Shown here: one piece after another, positions 1-12,700 of the stretch | Layout: each line of letters starts with the position of its first letter | Numbering within the stretch: position 1 is the first letter of the stretch | Assembly: GCA_030549495.1 (NCBI GenBank) | Contig: JAUIRK010000633.1 | Span: 62,001 to 126,000 of the forward strand | Source of the DNA: Nectonema munidae | Taxonomy: Eukaryota > Nematomorpha > Nectonematoida > Nectonematidae | Direction of reading: 5' to 3' | Length of the DNA stretch: 64,000 nt | Program-made: the position numbers and the translations under genes | The notes under the pieces: generated by a model | What the model was told of the DNA's origin: nothing | Database searches by the model: none | Seen by the model: only the letters and a program-made list of their open reading frames with translations

Positions 1-325
1 CGCCTACAAATGAAAGCAGAAAAAGATGGAAAAGAAATGCACAAAAATGACCATAAATAAGTGGATATATAAAACTGTAAAATAGTAAAAAACTTTATTC
101 ATAAAATTTGAACGACGCAAACTAATATTAGAAGAGAATAGAAATATAACAAAATACAAAATGAAAGGTATAAATATATATATATATAACAACGTTCTCC
201 TAACATTTTCTCGGAGTAAGAATAGGGCGATTGTGTGAGCTGCATCTCGTAAAAGGCGAGGGAATAGAAAGGGTTAGGGTTAGGGTTCGTTGTTCAAATT
301 TCAATGTCATTACTATTTTACAGTT
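1..325. other. Non-coding stretch with a short telomere-like run
   Basis: No gene seen. It is AT-rich except for a short run of two and a half GGGTTA units at about 270-285, next to a SINE. The run is too short to show a telomere and may be chance or part of a repeat. Confidence 0.4.
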
Positions 326-485
326 TTATAAAGGTAAAGGTACCGTTGGGTGTTTTCATCGAAAAGGCACAATTGCACCGCTTGTATCGAACTATGAAGA
401 AAGTAGGCTTGATGCGGGATCGAACCCAAGACCTTGAGTTATCGAAACCCAGTATCTAACCAACCTTACCCACGCCCCCATATAA
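326..485 (-). repeat. tRNA-derived SINE, copy 1
   Basis: Read on the minus strand, this has a tRNA-like head with an A-box-like GGTTGGTTAGAT and a good B box (GGGTTCGATCCC, read about 425-415). A shared body follows (CATAGTTCGATACAAGCGG, then a pyrimidine-rich stretch, GATGAAAACACCC) and it ends at a TATAAA-rich tail. The same head and body recur at 28.2, 30.3, 42.7 and 43.1 kb, and in split form at 21.4/22.1 kb, so this is a dispersed family rather than a tRNA gene. A possible target repeat TATAAA flanks it. Of the copies here, this one and that at 42.7 kb look best preserved. Confidence 0.75.
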
Positions 486-693
486 AAATCGTGAAAAAAA
501 TCACTCAAATAGGCCCCTCGTACGCTTGATTTAAAAGGTATTATACGAAAATTTTTTCGTCCAGAAAAATTTTTAAAGATGAAGGTTTTAATTATAAAAA
601 AACTGGAATAAGCAATAATCATTCATTCATTAAATGACATACTTTTCGAACGCTTTCATCTGCTAATTTTTGTCTAATCCAATAAATGAAATA

Positions 694-2826
694 ATGCCAC
701 AGATCATTTTAATTTCTTTAAAACTTTTTAAAATATCTAATCGAAAAGAACTTACTATTTCTGAAAAAGTTAAAGTCATAAAGATTTATAATGAAAGCAA
801 GTAAGAATTTGAAGTTGGAAAAGCTCAAATTGACAATATACTAAAATATAAGTCAGGGTGCATAGCTGCATTCGAATATGGCCAACCATCTCCACGAATA
901 AGGCTATGCTGGGGTATGAAGAGGGAAAAGACCGAGTGGATATGGTACCAAAAAGGAACATAGATGATAAAACCTCGTCTCGATTTATGATCCAAAAAAA
1001 CGGTATCCGGACAATTGCCCGATGGACAATTGCCCGACTGAATAATGCCCGATGGACAAGTGCCCGACAGACAACTGCCCGATAAGACAAGTGCCCGAAA
1101 GAAAAGTGCGCGATATGTTTGCGATAATCGAATAATAAAATATGACACAATAATGTAACATTTAATTATTTAAAAATTATTTTATACTGTTATATAACTA
1201 TTTAACATGACGATAAAAAAATAAAATTTAATGCGCAGGAAGAAGTGATACTACTTAGAAATTTGTTTAAGAACATTATATAGAATTAAAAACTTGTATT
1301 TAAGAAGATTTACTCATTTTTAATCTTTTTTAATACTTTTTAATTATATGTATAAAAAGAAAACAACTTCCGTGTAGTTAAGTTTTAAGTAGATTATTTA
1401 TGAGCCAGCTGCCTAAGCTTCAACATGAAATAATCCAACTACCCGTATATAAATATGCTAAATTTGAGGATATTTTTTAATTGTACATTATTATTCTGTT
1501 GCTTTACACAAAAATTTTTGATCTATAAATCTAGAATAAAATTTACTTGTTTTTTCTATTCAATTTAAAATTGATATTTTTTCTATGTAAGATTTTATTA
1601 TTTTATATTTTTGATTATTTTTTTTATATAAATTTTAATATATTTTGTAATAAAGTCAATTTTTTTCAATTTTTGATTAATAAAAGCAAATTTTTCTATT
1701 GATTAATAAAAGCAAAAAAAAAACCTTCACAAAAAAAAAGTATCAAGATACAACTAAAAGAATCGCCAACATTGTTCTAGATTATGAAAATCGAGAAATA
1801 AAGAATTTTTTAAAAGCAATAGCTTACAATCTAAAATTTTAGTTTTTGCCATTTTTAATAATTTTTTTTAGTTAAAATTTTTTTATTTTAACAAATTTGA
1901 ATTGAACTTAATTTATATTTTTTCATCTTAAAATTTCATTATTTCTTTGTTCTTAAATATCACAAAAAACAATAAAATTTCTGACATATCGGGCAATTGT
2001 CCATCGGGCATTCGTCCTAATCGGGCACTTGTCTGTAGGGCATTTGTCAGTCGGGCAATTGTCCATCGGGCAGTTGTCAGTCGGGCAACTGCCCTAGAAC
2101 CCAAAAAAACATGCACTATACGTTTAAAAACTCAAATGAACAAACTTTAAAACTCCTAATGGCTGACTTTACCAGCTTTAAGCCTAGACATAATATTAAT
2201 AGCTTGTCTATGCGTGGTGAAAGAAGCACTGTTGATGTAACTGTAGAAGCATTTCGGACTAAATTGCCAGATCTCCTTTCTGGATATGCCCCTGATAACA
2301 TTCACTATGTAGATGAGATTATTCTTAGCTTCAGAGCTTTGCCTGATAAAACTCTTGCAAAAAATGTGAAAGAAGAAGTAAAATTTACATGAAAAATCTT
2401 ACTCGTTGTAATATAACACCATATGTTGATTTAACGCCTGAAAACATGATGAGGATAACATTCATCAGCTTCAATTTTTGGAACTTACTCGTCCTCATCT
2501 ATCAGACCGAATTTTTTAGTGTAGAGCAGTTTATTGAACAAAAAATAACTTGTCAACAGTTGAAATTCTGTTGTAAAAACCGGGAGCAAAAATTTTTGAT
2601 GAAATCTCATCTGCCAGTACTAATTAACAGAATGTCTTTTAGATGACTGAAGAAACAGATCTGCCCTAACCCAAACCAACAATCACTTCAAATATTTTTC
2701 AACAGAAGATCTAGAAGATTCATTAGAGGACATCAATATGAGTATTGAAGTAAATCACGATATAATTATTGAATGTAAAAGAAATGCCAGGCAGACGTTA
2801 ATTACACACTTCTGTAATTCAAAATA
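694..2826 (+). pseudogene. Decayed Tigger/pogo transposase, interrupted by another element
   Basis: From 694 the frame reads a CENP-B/pogo helix-turn-helix start (RKELTISEKVKVIKIYNES, then GKAQIDNILKYK), typical of Tigger transposases. After the insertion at 1002-2101 it resumes at 2111 with WLTSFK-like MADFTSFKPRHNINSL, the DNA-binding region, and then LPDLLSGYAPDNIHYVDE, which contains the first catalytic D of the DDE domain, followed by ALPDKTLA. Past 2390 the match survives only in shifted frames. A tail ARQTLITHF at about 2800 resembles the Tigger C-terminus. There are stops and frameshifts in nearly every segment (for example a stop after IYNES), and the later two catalytic acids are not recognisable. 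Terminal repeats were not found. This is an old DNA-transposon relic, not a host gene. Confidence 0.8.
1002..2101. mobile_element. Foldback/MULE-like non-autonomous element A (GCCCGA arms)
   Basis: The left arm (1002-1100) and right arm (1988-2101) are inverted copies made of repeated 15-16 bp units such as GCCCGATGGACAATT. The left end reads GGTATCCGGACAATTGCCCG and the right end, reversed, GGTTCTAGGGCAGTTGCCCG. The flanks CAAAAAAAC at 993-1001 and 2102-2110 are an exact 9-bp target duplication. The roughly 890-bp centre is AT-rich with no transposase. A 9-bp duplication plus arms of direct repeats is characteristic of Foldback and some Mutator-like elements; the class call is inference. Confidence 0.8.
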
Positions 2827-2829
2827 AAC

Positions 2830-3090
2830 GCTAAATTCCCTTATTTTTGTGGTTTTTAATTGTAAAAATAAATTTTTATATGATGAGGATAAAAATTTGT
2901 TTGTATTTGAATGACTATTTATCTCAAGTGAGACCACCTCTTTATTATTATCACTACTTAACGTAGTCTCAACAATGGTCTCAATAGGGAGAGTTATTAT
3001 ATGGAATGGCTTGATATGTATAAAAGTGTCTGTATTTGGTTATGTGTTAAAAAAATAAAACTAAAATTTGGGAGGCATACTTCTACCACA
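2830..3090. other. Non-coding stretch
   Basis: No gene or clear repeat seen. At 2925-2985 there are two similar GTCTCA-containing patches that could be remains of a transposon end, but no partner was found. Confidence 0.3.
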
Positions 3091-3228
3091 TTAACCCATT
3101 TACAATCAATGTTCCTATTTTGGAACATAAGTAATTTCATCTTCGTCTGCTTTTTTCAATGACTTTGAATATAAATCGTCTGCGTTTTTTTAGATATCGT
3201 CTGCTTTGCTTGGTCTTAAATGGGTTAA
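3091..3228. mobile_element. piggyBac-type miniature element, copy 1 (138 bp)
   Basis: Starts TTAACCCATTTA and ends TAAATGGGTTAA, so it has TTAA at both edges and an inverted terminal repeat CCCATTTA. The interior carries GTTCCTATTTTGGAACATAA and three ATCGTCTG/CGTCTGC-type motifs. A nearly identical 138-bp copy is at 26214 and an inverted one at 51872. TTAA target choice with ends beginning CCC is the signature of piggyBac-superfamily elements. It has no coding capacity and must have been moved in trans. Confidence 0.85.
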
Positions 3229-3448
3229 TCCAGAAGCATTATATTTTGAAAAATGATTTTTAATTAAAAACTTATTGATGCAAAACATATTAAGGATGGT
3301 ATTACAATAATAATAATAATTCACTCTTATACAATTAAAATAAAAAAAAATTAAAAAAGTTTTTTACATCCTAAAATATAATATTTCATCTTATGTTCTA
3401 TTATTTGAATCATTTTCAAATAAAATAAAATAAATAAGTTGTCTGCTA

Positions 3449-3487
3449 TCATTTTATTTCAAGCAGAATTTTCTTGTATTCGTTGAC
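3449..3487 (-). CDS. Possible 3' terminal piece of EXOC5 (tentative)
   Basis: Behind an acceptor-like CTCTATCAG the minus strand reads VNEYKKILLEIK and stops. This resembles the DVxEYRKC stretch near the end of Sec10 proteins. However, its phase (0) does not match the phase-1 end of the exon at 3588-3793. About 60 further C-terminal residues found in other Sec10 proteins are not visible in the window. It may be chance, an alternative end, or a sign of decay. Confidence 0.3.
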   Translation of the reverse strand, partial: VNEYKKILLEIK

Positions 3488-3587
3488 CTGATAGAGGTTT
3501 CGAGAAGAAAAAAATATTATGATCACCTAGCATTTTCTTTTATGGTATACAAAAAAAGAATGAGCAGCAATGGAATTAAAGATATAC

Positions 3588-3793
3588 CAGATGTGTCAAA
3601 AGAAAACTGCTTCAAGTGATCGCAAATGACGTTATTGAAGCCAACGGCGTATTCGATACAAGCTATTTCAAGATTCTCCCCGTCTAAGTTGGATTCAATG
3701 GCTTCCAAATCAGAAGTGATTAACTCTATTGCAAATCTCGAAGCCTGAAATACAAAGCTCATTAAAAAAGACGACCCTTTTACGAGTCCATAC
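3588..3793 (-). CDS. EXOC5 exon (late)
   Basis: Acceptor TGTGTTTTAG. It reads YGLVKGSSFLMSFVFQASRF, then ESNLDGENLEIACIEYAVGF (Sec10 NSMDGKNVDTVLMELGVRF) and NNVICDHLKQFSF (Sec10 HRLIYEHLQQYSY), then donor G|GTATAT. It enters with one leftover base, so a further small upstream exon is needed; it leaves phase 1. Confidence 0.82.
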
Positions 3794-6700
3794 CTAAAAC
3801 ACAAACACAATGTCTAATTATACTTCTCTGGCAGTTATACTAAATTATCTATTCAAAATATCAATAAATACTTGATTTCAAAAAATAGACTAATTTTTCA
3901 TGAGTAAAAAAATTGTAAAATGACTTCTCATAAATAAATATTAAAACTGTGAACCTTCTTTTATAATATGCCTTTTCACAATATTTTGGTTTTCTCAAGA
4001 GCGTAAAAATTAAATCTATCCTTTATAAATACAATATTAATAATAATAATTAGAGCTTTATATGTATAGCGAAAATATGAAATTATATTTCTTAAATTAA
4101 CCTAGAAATAACCAAAGAACAAAACGTGTATATATCGGTGCCAATATATAAGACATAGGTGCCATGAATGTACATTAGAGTCGTGCGCGAAGGGATTTAG
4201 GAAGGGGATCGGGAGACATATTCTCAGAGGGGAACGGGCAGGGATGGGATAAAATTCAAGAAAATGTATTTTCAAAATTATTGAGATGTATGAACTATAA
4301 ATCTAAATAAAATTTTAAAACTACAGTTAACTATAAAACTCTTTTAATAAAATAATATTTTAACATAATCCGCAAACTGTTTCTGGATCAAAGTTCATTC
4401 TTTTGTTGGTAATAAAATTTGATCCTAAACTTGTCATTTTGATTAACTAAATAATAATAAATTATTTTAACTAATTTTTTTTTTATTTTTTAACTAAATA
4501 ACTAAGGTATTAAAATATTTTTCACCAAACTAAACAAAAGTGCTAAATTCTCTTCTCTTTCTTTCCTTCAAATCAAAATTTTATCTTTTTTCGGTCTGGT
4601 AAAACTTTAACATGTCAATTCCTTCAATTAATTTTTGAATGTTTGTTTTTAATTGTTTTTCAATTTGGCTGTAGTAGAACGTTGGTTATTTTATCTATTA
4701 CAGTTCAAATAATAATTATCAATTCTTTCAGAGTCTAGTTCATTAGTTTTGTTACAATCATTTTCTAGATCAATCTTCGTGATTGAAACTAAATTGAAAA
4801 ACTTTAAATGAACACCTTTGTAACTAGGATTCAAGTAATTGGAAATAAAATGTTCAACATGTGGTTAAAAAGTAATAAAAAATATTATAATACTCCTAAT
4901 AAATTCCAATATCAAAAAAAAAGTGATTAACACAATGAAGAATAGTCATAAACAATGTAACAGCAATGTCTTTTAGAAACACTTAAATTGCAACAACCAT
5001 ACGATTATAGTGATCTACAGTCATTATGGATATAATCGTATGTACAAAAAAAAATATTAAAAAAAAGGAACGCGTAGTCTCCGCCGTACTCTGGTGCACA
5101 TAATTGGTTAGACACTCACTTAGTAAAAGCCATAAATACTGATTTAATTGAAATCATTAGTAATATTTCTAAATAAAATATATATTTAAAATTAGTTAAT
5201 ATTAATCTATATTATAATTATGTATAAAAATTATTTAAAAAATGGCTATTACAAATTTTTCACTACAATTATTTTAATATTAAGAAAACCTTTGTACATG
5301 TTGGAACGAGAGAAACGTCAGGATCAGATCGGAAATCACCTTTTTTCTGTTCAATCGCTAACAACTAGAAAAATTGAAATTAAAAAAAATTAAGGAAAAA
5401 AATTCATAAGAAATACCTGTTTGATATTTTGCAAGCAAAGAGAAATGCACTTTTCTATAAGTAATTTTATTTTGTCTTCAATGCACTCAGTTATATGCTC
5501 CTTCCTTTGATTCAACTCACAATGCAATTGCTTAAAACATTTTAATTGGACAATGAAAAAAATTAAAAGAAAAAATAGTTTAAAAATACAAGGTAGATCT
5601 TAATAACTGTATATTTCGGACACCATTATGTTTCATAGTTATAAGCTATGTTAGAAACTATGCTATGCAGCGGGTGCAGTGCTTTTGTGGTGAGTGATAT
5701 TTTTAATCTATGTAGATGCTTTCTGTTCGAATACTTTTTAAAGTAATTTTGCGATTGATATGAAGTTGTGAAATGGGTTTGTATGATGTGTCTTTGTTGA
5801 ATGGACATTACCCGTGATGACTTCCACGCCTGTTGGAGTGTGTTAGAATTAATAGTTACGCTAAAAAAAGCGTGTTAGTAGGGAAGCAAAGAGTTATAAG
5901 TGTTTGCGTTGTATGTTTGATACGGTATCTGGTCGCAGTGCTTTGTTGTTATTAGTGTTCTGTAATGCTTCTAATATCTTTGTCATGGGTGATTATTTGT
6001 CATTTCTTCATTGACATATGTGTTCTCTTACTTTGTTTTGGTATTATGTTTGTCAAGGTTCAAACTTTTTACCGAAAGAATGCGCAAGAAATTGAAATTT
6101 TTAGCAAAAAAGAGGAAAAAATTTTACACACTATAAATCTATAAAATCTGTATTGAAAAATTATAAAAAAAAACTATTGAAAGATAACAACTTAAAGAAA
6201 GTAACAGGGAGATACCAAAAGATATTGAATTTTTATCCAGTAAGTTTTTATCTTTCGACACTTTTTTAGATTTTTCGCTAAAGATTTCACAGATTTGTTT
6301 TGTCTGGAGGTTTTTTATGTTGTTTTATATCTTTTTTATAAAAAATGTTAATATCTTTGCCTCTTCCTGTAATTTTTTTAATCATATAATAGTTTTTTTA
6401 ATTTTTGGATACAGATTTCACATATTTGTCTTGTCTAGATGTTTTTTATTTTTTTTTATTAAAAGTTTAAATATCTTTTTGCATCTGCAGGTAATTTCTG
6501 GTGTGTTTTTATAATTAAATATTTTTTTAATAATTTTTAATGGAGATTTTTTAATGTTTTTTTCTTTTTTACAAAAAAATTAAATATCTTACTTCTGGTA
6601 TTTCGATGTGTTTTCATCTTTCAATAATCTTTGATGTTTGTTTTCTTCCGTAGAAGCTCATGTTTTATCGGTGTTCTTTTAGGCAAAATTGTATTAAAAC

Positions 6701-9700
6701 CTACTTTGCAGTTTTAAACAATCTTTCCTTAAACATGCTAGGATGGTAGTCTGCCTCCATATTAGAGCTTCTGTCTCGAGATTTCTTAAGTCTCGTTCTC
6801 GAGAATTTTTTTATTTCTTGATTCTTGAGAAATTTTTGTCGAGACTCAAGAATTTTAAAATTTTTTTTTACAGAAAACATGTTAAATTTTGAATAAATAT
6901 TAATAAAAAATAAATAATTATGTGTAATACACGATCAACTATTGAATATTCAAATTTTTGTAGAAATTTTAGAATGTGAAAAAAATATTTTTGATAAAAT
7001 TTTTTCTCATTATTCGGAGCATGGAACTGATATACAAGAAAGCCAAATTCAAGTCGAATCTGTTGATGAGTTTGAAGAAGAATCTCTAACTCAAAGTTTA
7101 AATAGAAAAATTAAAGAATTCATGTATGATAAAAAAGAAGAAAAAGTTAGTACAATAGAAGAAGAACTACAGATGTTCAAACAAAACAAAAATTTTGATT
7201 TATCAGAATCGATGCAATTGTTAAAAAATTCTCTTTTATGCATCCAACCAACTTCTTGTCAATGCGAAAGAATCTTCTCAAATGTATCAAATACTTTATC
7301 TCCAAAACGATTGAGTTTGAAAAACGAATCTTTAAATGTTCTTGTTTTTTTAAAAAGTTATTTTAGTAATAAAACAAAATAAATTTTTTTTTGTAAATAT
7401 TTTTTAACTTCTCGAAACTTTTCTCGAGTCTTGAGAATCATATATTTTTTTTCTCGTTTCTCGAGAATTAAATTTTATCGAGAAATCAGAAGCTCTACTC
7501 CATATACGTTGAAACTAGAAATATCCATTACCTCCTTTCTCCATGGTTTATTAAAAAGAGCATAGCTTTCAAAAACATGAAATTTTAATTTGGTAAAGAC
7601 AAGTGGTGTGTAATAATTTTATTTCATTGAAAAAATTAAGAACTTAAATCTGGTTATTCAAGAAATGTCTGTTGGGAGCATGATGTAAATATATACTTAA
7701 TTTCTAATGTGCTAAATAAAATCTTGCATTAGGAAAACAAATTGAAAATAAGAACCAATATGTTAGACCTGATATCAAAATAATTTGCCAAAAGAAGTCA
7801 TCAATTGAGATAAAAAGTACTTCCTTGAATGTACTTAAATATTTGAAAATGTTTTATTCTCCATGTTTGAAGGAAATCTTTCTATATCTTAGTACTTCAC
7901 TTGTTACTTGAACACAAAGAAACAACTTACTTAATTAAAATAATTGAAAATGCCATGTTTTTAGGTTTTATTCATTTATTTCCTTCTTTGAAAAGCACTA
8001 TACTTGAATAAAAAATTTTAAGATTCTTTGTTACTTCTTATTATACACTTATTACTTGTATAGAAGGTGCTTACTTAAATAAAACGTTTGAAAATGACAT
8101 GCCTTCGATTTCTATAGTTCTGTTTCATTTCTTCAACTATGAAGAAGGATTATTCGTAAGATAGTCTTGAAGCATAAAAAGGTTGTTCACCTCTATCCTA
8201 GATGGTAGTAAATCGGGGAGCAAATTATCGAAATAATACTTTTAAGATTTGATAAAATAGTGCGCCAGGATAAGTTTATTAGGGTAAATAATGAGCAAAT
8301 ACTGCGTTTTAATTAAAAAAGGAACAACAACAATGTTTTGAAATAAGATAAATACCATTTTCAAGAGGCAGAAGTGACTAGAATATGAAACAGCAAAGAA
8401 TAATATGAACAATAAAAAGATGGAATAAGTTTTGAATAACATTTTAGGATTAAAAAGAGTGGTATAGAAGTTGAAGTTTAGGTTGATATAAAATTTGTAG
8501 AAAATAATAAGTAAACCGACGTCTACGAATTTTATAACAAGTGATACGTTTATCGTTCTGAATTGAAAGATGTGTGAAGTAAAGAAAAAAATTACTCTAT
8601 CATTGATGAAGTGAGGAGAAATTAACTCAAAGAAGACTTTTTCAAATAAATGATAGAATGAATTGATCATTTGTATGCAGTGGAAGAATTGACCAATATC
8701 CAAATCAACCTGAAAAGTGAGCAATAAACGTTTTTTTCATGCATAAATGGAAAATAAAGTAAAAAAACTTAAATTTGAGTGATCATTATTAGCGCAGTTT
8801 AAAGTCAATAAAGTCTACTTTTGAATTCTAATAACACTTATTCTAAGACACCTAAAGAGTTTTATTTTATAAAGTTTGTGTAAAAGAAGTCCAAGTTATT
8901 AGGTTCAACAAAAAGCAACTTTTTATTAATAGGTCAACTTTTTTAATAGTCCATTCTTTGTAAAATTTTAACAAGTTAGGAAACAAAGAACAAGTATTTA
9001 ACAATTTTGGAATTGCTTTCATGTACTGAAGAGTTCCCAAACCAAATAAAAAATATATTTCATTTTTATAATTATTTGACAGAACATTTTTATTATGAAT
9101 AAAGATTTTCATTCATACATTCTGGCACATAAATAAAATAATTGAAAAACGTAATCTTCGAATCTTGCAAAGAAAGATGCATTTGATTTATATACAAATA
9201 TCGAATTTGAAGAAACTGTATGTCGTATAAATAAGGAACATACGGAAAAAAATTAATATATTTTTTCTCTAGTACAGGCAACAGACAAGGGAGGGATAAA
9301 TTCCAGTGATTAAAAAGATTTTGCCCAAAGATCGAGCCTTTTCAAAAAAGAATACTTTAAAATATTCTACTCTTTCTCTTTTCTATGATGTAATTATTTA
9401 TTTTATGAAAACTATTTTCAAATACATTTTTTACATATATTGTTACCTTTTCTATATTTGTTCTGAATAAAATCAATTCTATTAGGATACTCATATCAGA
9501 GGCTTGAAATGGCCTTTTAAGTTTCATCGCATTTTAACGTAAAATTTGTAACACATCTTTTCTTCATAAATATTTTATAATGATGAAATGACATGAATAT
9601 TATTATTGTTTTCTTTGTTATGCGAAATAAATTCTTCTTCTACTCAAAGTGCCTCCTACTAATTTTTATGTCAATTTTTTTGCAAATAAAGTCAACTTTT

Positions 9701-12700
9701 TGAAGTCAATTTTGAAGGATTATTGGATTTAATGATAAGCAAAAATATATATTATTTTTATAAAAAAAAATCATTTAAAAAAAGTTGAATTTGAAGAACA
9801 CAGTTTTAGTATATAGGATACTTTCCTAAGAGCCAGAAAGTATACGGTTTATCTCTATTGATTGCAGTAAATGGAAGAGTTAAATTAACGTAATAAACTA
9901 CAGAGCCACAAATGTCTGGATTATATTTGCTGAATATATTTCAAAAAATCAAACCTATTACAGAGTTCGCATTTAGCGCTATTCAGAGATCTTCTTTTTA
10001 TTTCATGTTTTTATCAAGATTAGCTTTTGAATAAATTTTGCCGATGTTTTTTACATTTACTTTAAAAAAATAATATATTAGTATATCTTCGAAATCGTAT
10101 CTACAAAAAAAGTAAGTATATCTAAATATAGCTTAACTTTTTTATTTTTCTGAGATTTTAGATATTTTGCATCTAATCACCCTATTAGAAAACATGCAAA
10201 CTTTCATTAAGAAATTTTCATTTTCAAAAAAATCAAAATTATATATTTAGATATATAGTCTGTTTGGCAAACGCCTATACTTTCTATACATTTCGCTGTT
10301 TCTTTTTGTTGTCTGCCGTGGCCTTGCCAGACGACTGATAAATTATATGACTTTTATTCATAAAAATTATTTGTGTTTTCAAAAGTTGAGCATTTTATAT
10401 TTTAGTTTAGATATGCTTTTTAGAATGAATGCAAAGTTTGCCTAGTAAGATTGGCTTTAATGCATTAGGTACGGCCAGGAAAAGTTTCACAGGTTATTTT
10501 CTATAACTTAATAGTTATCTGCTTTTCTTGAGAAATAAATGGTAAAATTTTCATACAATTTACTTTGCACTTCTTGTATTATTTATTTTTAAAAACGCTT
10601 CACCATCATGTAATTATCGAGTATAACTTAGGCCATGCAATATATTATTAATTAATTTAAATGTGAGGTTAGTAGCAATTTCCTTTAAAACATTTTAGAC
10701 ACTTAATTTCTACTAAAAAGGGTCAAATTTAAATTCACGACTTCATAGCTGGCAAATCATAATGGATCTCACGAATTTACTGAATGTTTTATTATCATGT
10801 GATAAGTGTAATGAATTTTTCCTGTTCCGAAAACAAATCACATCAATCAATTGAAGATTATTTGCCTTTACAGGGAGAAATATATTTCTTCTAGGTAGAA
10901 ATGTAGTAGGAATTAGTTTATCAACATTTTCAAACTTATGACTAGCACGGCTTATTCTAGTAGCAATTTGGTACTTCATAAACATCACACATCCTGCTAT
11001 CCTAGCCTCAAAAAACTTGAAGTAATCTTCCAAGATTACATTCAAAGCACCAGAAAACAGTACAACCAACAATAATAATCATATTAAATTTCAAAGATGT
11101 TCTAGAGAACATTGAACAATTTGGAATTTCTCTTTAATAATGATATATATATATATATATGATATGTTTGTATAGGAGCAATTTCATGCCAGAAGATAGC
11201 ATTTAAATTTATTTTTGTAAAACCAACTTCATTATTCTTAAGTGGATTAAGTTTATATCATAAATATTTAGCGAGTAAAATTAACCCATTTTTAAGTTTG
11301 TGAAAGATTTGTAAAAATTATCTGAACATAAATAATGTTCAAATAATGACATCTGAGCTCTACTGATCATCACAGACTCCTGATTAAAAGACTTTCTAAC
11401 AATTCTACAGTTACCTTTGATTTTTGAATTCAAAGTATAAAATTAAAAAATTTGTTTTGATATAACATAATTATTTGAATTTTTATGCATATTAAAATGT
11501 AATATTTGAGACATCCTTATGTAATTATGAGCGTTAAACGCTACCTTATTGGAAAAATTCCTCAAAAAGTTTGAGTTGCCATCATTCAAATTCTATCTAA
11601 GTACATCCTGGAGGTATCAAATCAATAAAGAACAATTATGGGGACTACACTTTAATGTTTTTTTATACTATAAGGAATAGAATGATAGACGAAATAAAGC
11701 ATCCATCAAAACATTATTATTGATTGAGGGTCATTTTACTCTTTCACAGATATAAACGCGGGGAATAAGATGTCAATTACTTCAAATGAAGAATTTAGAA
11801 GGTACAAAGCCCAATCTATGCTGTAGACGATGAAATCATTGAAGATGAAGTGGAAACTGGTTGTGCAAATCTTGAAGACACTTTTCCCTACTTTTTCAAC
11901 TGGTTGAACGAGCTTTGTGCACCTTTTCAGTGCAACTTTCATCGCATTTAAAAGGGATAATGCGATATCTTCAGACATCAGAATGGCGCTTGATTCGTCT
12001 GAAATTAGTGAAAAATTACATTATCAATTGACGACTTTTATAGAATTTGACCATATATATTAACCGGTTATCGACTTAAAAATAAAATCGTCTGCGTTTA
12101 TCAATGCTTTTTAATACAAATTGTCTGCTTTACATTAGATATCGTCTGATTATTCCGGCCGATAACGGGTTAATTCTGCTATAGTGATTATCAAAGAGGC
12201 CCCTGCGGACCGTTATGCTCCGATTAGAGCTTTCTAAGAGACAGTAAATGGCTCAGGCAAAGCATTCAAAGAATAATATATAATATGCTGATTATAATTG
12301 AACTACAATAGATTCTCACTGCACAGAAATACAATACTATTGAATTATTGTTTAGTCATAAAAACCCTGCCATTTCAAATATTTTTTAATAAAATTTAAC
12401 ATATGAAATAAAAATAGCAAAAGATTTAACTAAAAACTTGAAAAATACATGCCTGTTATTTTTGAGGTTAGCAAAACCTACGTGTAGTAAACATTTCGAT
12501 GGATGGAGAAAGTGATAAAAAGCAAGCGAGAGTTTGAGACCGCTGAGATACAACATGTGGACAATCGCCACTATGAAAATTGCTCAAATAGGAATATTGA
12601 CACTGAGAGAATGAATTTGTTTATATTCATACCTGATCACAGTGGTTTGAAAACACTGTTATTAACAAAATTACTAATTACCCAAGTAAATAATATTTTT

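Noticed and set aside
270-285. GGGTTAGGGTTAGGG as an interstitial telomere
   Set aside because: Only two and a half units; too short to distinguish from chance or SINE-adjacent repeat.
1002-2110. The regular GCCCGA repeats as a CRISPR array
   Set aside because: Units are contiguous without spacers, occur as inverted arms and are bounded by a 9-bp duplication in eukaryotic DNA.
3523-3587. Read-through tail of the late EXOC5 exon (ISLIPLLLILFLYTIKENAR) as the true C-terminus
   Set aside because: It follows a donor-like G|GTATAT and does not resemble any Sec10 end, though it cannot be fully excluded.
4162-4245. GC-richer TAGAGTCGTGCGCG patch as a hAT end
   Set aside because: No inverted partner or target duplication found.
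4379-4414. Minus-strand TNKRMNFDPETV as the missing EXOC5 exon
   Set aside because: Slight likeness to Sec10 KKTDFKPED, but no acceptor or donor gives the required phases.
8242-8595. Continuation of the 160-codon minus frame beyond the EXOC5 exon as protein
   Set aside because: After the donor GTAATT the translation becomes hydrophobic low-complexity (intron read-through); only 8596-8709 matches Sec10.
10743-11072. 109-codon minus-strand frame in an EXOC5 intron as a gene
   Set aside because: No family, no Sec10 similarity, composition like other AT-rich chance frames.
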